Part shown: positions 62,219-64,000 of the stretch, piece by piece
Layout of the letters: the number at the start of each line of letters is the position of its first letter
Numbering within the stretch: the stretch's first letter is position 1
NCBI RefSeq assembly: GCF_032854445.1
Contig: NC_088307.1
Location: forward strand, 28,426,484 to 28,490,483
Direction: 5' to 3'
Source: Liolophura sinensis
Taxonomy: Eukaryota; Mollusca; Polyplacophora; Chitonida; Chitonidae
Length of the DNA: 64,000 bases
Notes under the pieces: model-generated
The model's database searches: none
What the model was told of the DNA's origin: nothing
The model's input: only the letters and a program-made list of their open reading frames with translations
Position numbers and translations under genes: made by a program

Positions 62219-62507
62219 AAAGACTATGTCAGACTTCAACAGTATATATTTAGATCCAAAATTGTTTGTTCCAGGTAAACGCTGACTTGTCTCAATTGGT
62301 ACGATACTTTTATACATTTTACTTTATATTATTATTTAAGCAGAATAACTTACTGATGTACATAACCTATTAAACTTCCCACTAGATGGACAATGCGATG
62401 TACGCGATAAAAAAAATGAAGTGCGTATCTGTTCTGAACTATGATCTCCGATTGTCCCCAGTCCACTTTCGGAACCTACATAGACCAATCAACAATCTGC
62501 GGAAGCG

Positions 62508-62650
62508 ACAGATCTATCGTCAGTTTGACAGTCCACAGGGAACACCGAAAACGAAAATTAATTTAACGACTGCAGCACCGGTCGATGTTGAGGACCGAAG
62601 AAAGGAGGGTTGTAAACACGTGGGGAGCAGCGTTTTGACGGATTCCTCAT
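62508..62650 (-). pseudogene. Relic of the RING-H2 gene 5' end, unit 3
   Basis: As the relic at 56969-57184 but with an extra small deletion (GAAAACGAAAATTAATTTAA), which removes part of the MPPFSFS-like segment. Confidence 0.7.
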
Positions 62651-63082
62651 GAAATATGCAGCTGTTATGAAGAATACACCTTTCCCACAAGATCACATTT
62701 TTGGGAAAGTAGACTCCATTTACAAGATGGCGGCAATGACAAGAGGAGTGATAAAAAGTTAACAGATATTCATAGCTTTCGTGAATGATTAATGCTTTCA
62801 CGTGTGTATACCGAAGTGGTTTCTATAAAAGTTGGAAGCTCGCAATACATTTAAACGATTATAATTGATATTAACTTTTGAGCCTGCGACGTTTCGCCAT
62901 TGCAATTATTGAAAACAATGTGAGTTCCTGTATCGCGAGAAACGTCACGTGCAATCTCAAAAGTTGTTATTCATGAGAATTGCCCTAATGTGTATTTATT
63001 ATTCTTCGAATACCTTTTTGCTGTTATTTGTTATTTGAAGTGAAATTGACTTTTTTGTGTAATCTAATGAGGTTATAGTGTA

Positions 63083-63312
63083 TATTTATTTATTTATTTG
63101 ATTGGTGCTTTACGCTGTACTCAAGAATATTTCACTTATACGACGACGGCCAGTATTGTGGTGGGAGGAAACCGGGCAGAGTCCGGGGAAACCCACGACC
63201 ATCCGCAGGTTTCTGACAGACCTTCCCACGTACGGCCGGAGAGGAAACCAGCATGAGCTGGACTTGGTAAGAATGACCGAATTGGTGAGAGGCCCCTGGG
63301 TCATTACGCTGT
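63083..63312 (-). mobile_element. SINE family 1, in unit 3
   Basis: Twin of the copy at 57571. Confidence 0.85.
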
Positions 63313-63466
63313 GATATGATGTTATAGTATACATGTGCTGCGTCACAGTGAGTATAGCACGAAGACACCACAACCTGTCACCTTCAGTAGTCCTGTTCCA
63401 AGATCTGCAATTGAAATGTTAATGCACAGTACCGGTGTTTAATTAATACATAATAATGAAAACATT

Positions 63467-63590
63467 TGTTTACTTATTTACTGGTGTTTTACACAGCACT
63501 CAAGAATATTTCACTTATTCATTCATTGGAGGATTGTGGTAGGAGGAAACCGGGGAGAGCCAGGAGGAAACCCATCATGATCATTCACTG
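63467..63590 (-). mobile_element. SINE family 1 partial, in unit 3
   Basis: Twin of the copy at 57955. Confidence 0.8.
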
Positions 63591-63854
63591 GTTTGTAAAG
63601 TATTTTGCACATTATTGGATGTGATAATGCAGCATTGTGGGTAACTCCAGACCAGATGCTTTTCATAAATTGCCAGTTACAATACCGCATTCCCTTGTGT
63701 TTAACTAATTCTGCTTAGGCATGGTGCTGGGGTGGGGGTGGGGGAAGGGGGGGTGCAAATTGTTACCATTTAAACATTTACATGACTAGTTAGAATAAAA
63801 CTCATAGATAACTTCACAGAACGCTGCAGCGTTCCATTGGTCACGTGGTCAGCA

Positions 63855-63965
63855 ATATGGTGGGGGGAAATCGGCAGGGCCTAGGGGAAACCCACTACCA
63901 TCCTCAGGTTGCTAGCAGATCTTCCCGTGCACGTAGGGCCGGAGAGGAAGCCATCATAATCTTGA
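63855..63965 (-). mobile_element. SINE family 1 core fragment, in unit 3
   Basis: Twin of the copy at 58345; reaches nearly to the window end. Confidence 0.7.
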
Positions 63966-64000
63966 CCTTAACTCACTTGGTGCTATCGCTTGCCCACTCA

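Larger units (their letters stand above)
59516..64000. repeat. Segmental duplication unit 3, cut by the window end
   Basis: Same order of parts as unit 2 and near-identical sequence. It breaks off in the SINE core fragment at the window edge, so a further RING-H2 copy is predicted about 1.2 kb beyond the end. Confidence 0.9.

Overview
The window reads as nuclear DNA of a marine invertebrate, most likely a mollusc or another lophotrochozoan. Genes are spliced with GT-AG introns. About two dozen tRNA-headed SINE copies are scattered through it; their core and (AAAT)n tail resemble, from memory, SINEs common in mollusc genomes. By eye about a quarter of the window (roughly 15-16 kb) is minisatellite or satellite arrays. 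There are no bacterial operons, rRNA genes, CRISPR arrays or complete autonomous transposons. The species cannot be named from sequence alone.

Layout. 0-16 kb: intergenic sequence with many minisatellites, a small SGNH-like relic near 1.8 kb, and a broken SPRY exon at 3.6-4.0 kb. 17.6-34 kb: a TRIM (RING/B-box/coiled-coil/SPRY) locus on the minus strand. It holds two RBCC modules, A at 33.9-29.7 kb and B at 25.1-22.0 kb, but only one intact SPRY exon, at 18.2-17.6 kb. Exon sizes of 96, 231 and 23 nt in module B match the classic TRIM gene structure. 37-42.1 kb: a two-exon gene on the minus strand for a GT14 beta-1,6-N-acetylglucosaminyltransferase (core-2/GCNT-like), with one apparent frameshift; its intron is filled by three minisatellite arrays. 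43.4-46.2 kb: a large 27-bp array that is a paralogue of one in the GCNT intron. 47-51 kb: a 125-bp satellite, two weak unassigned exon candidates and a 72-bp array. 51.7-64 kb: a tandem segmental duplication with a period near 5.5 kb. Each complete unit carries a minus-strand 385-aa ORF with a truncated RING-H2, a roughly 550-bp fold-back element, a relic of the same gene's 5' region and a fixed set of SINE relics. The last unit runs off the window.

Functionally, two of the three gene groups look like ubiquitin-ligase components (TRIM, RING-H2) in recently duplicated, repeat-rich settings. The third acts in O-glycan branching in the Golgi. Nothing links the three in one pathway. The strongest leads are the two-RBCC/one-SPRY TRIM layout, the one-base intron shift between the TRIM modules, and the RING-H2/fold-back tandem array.
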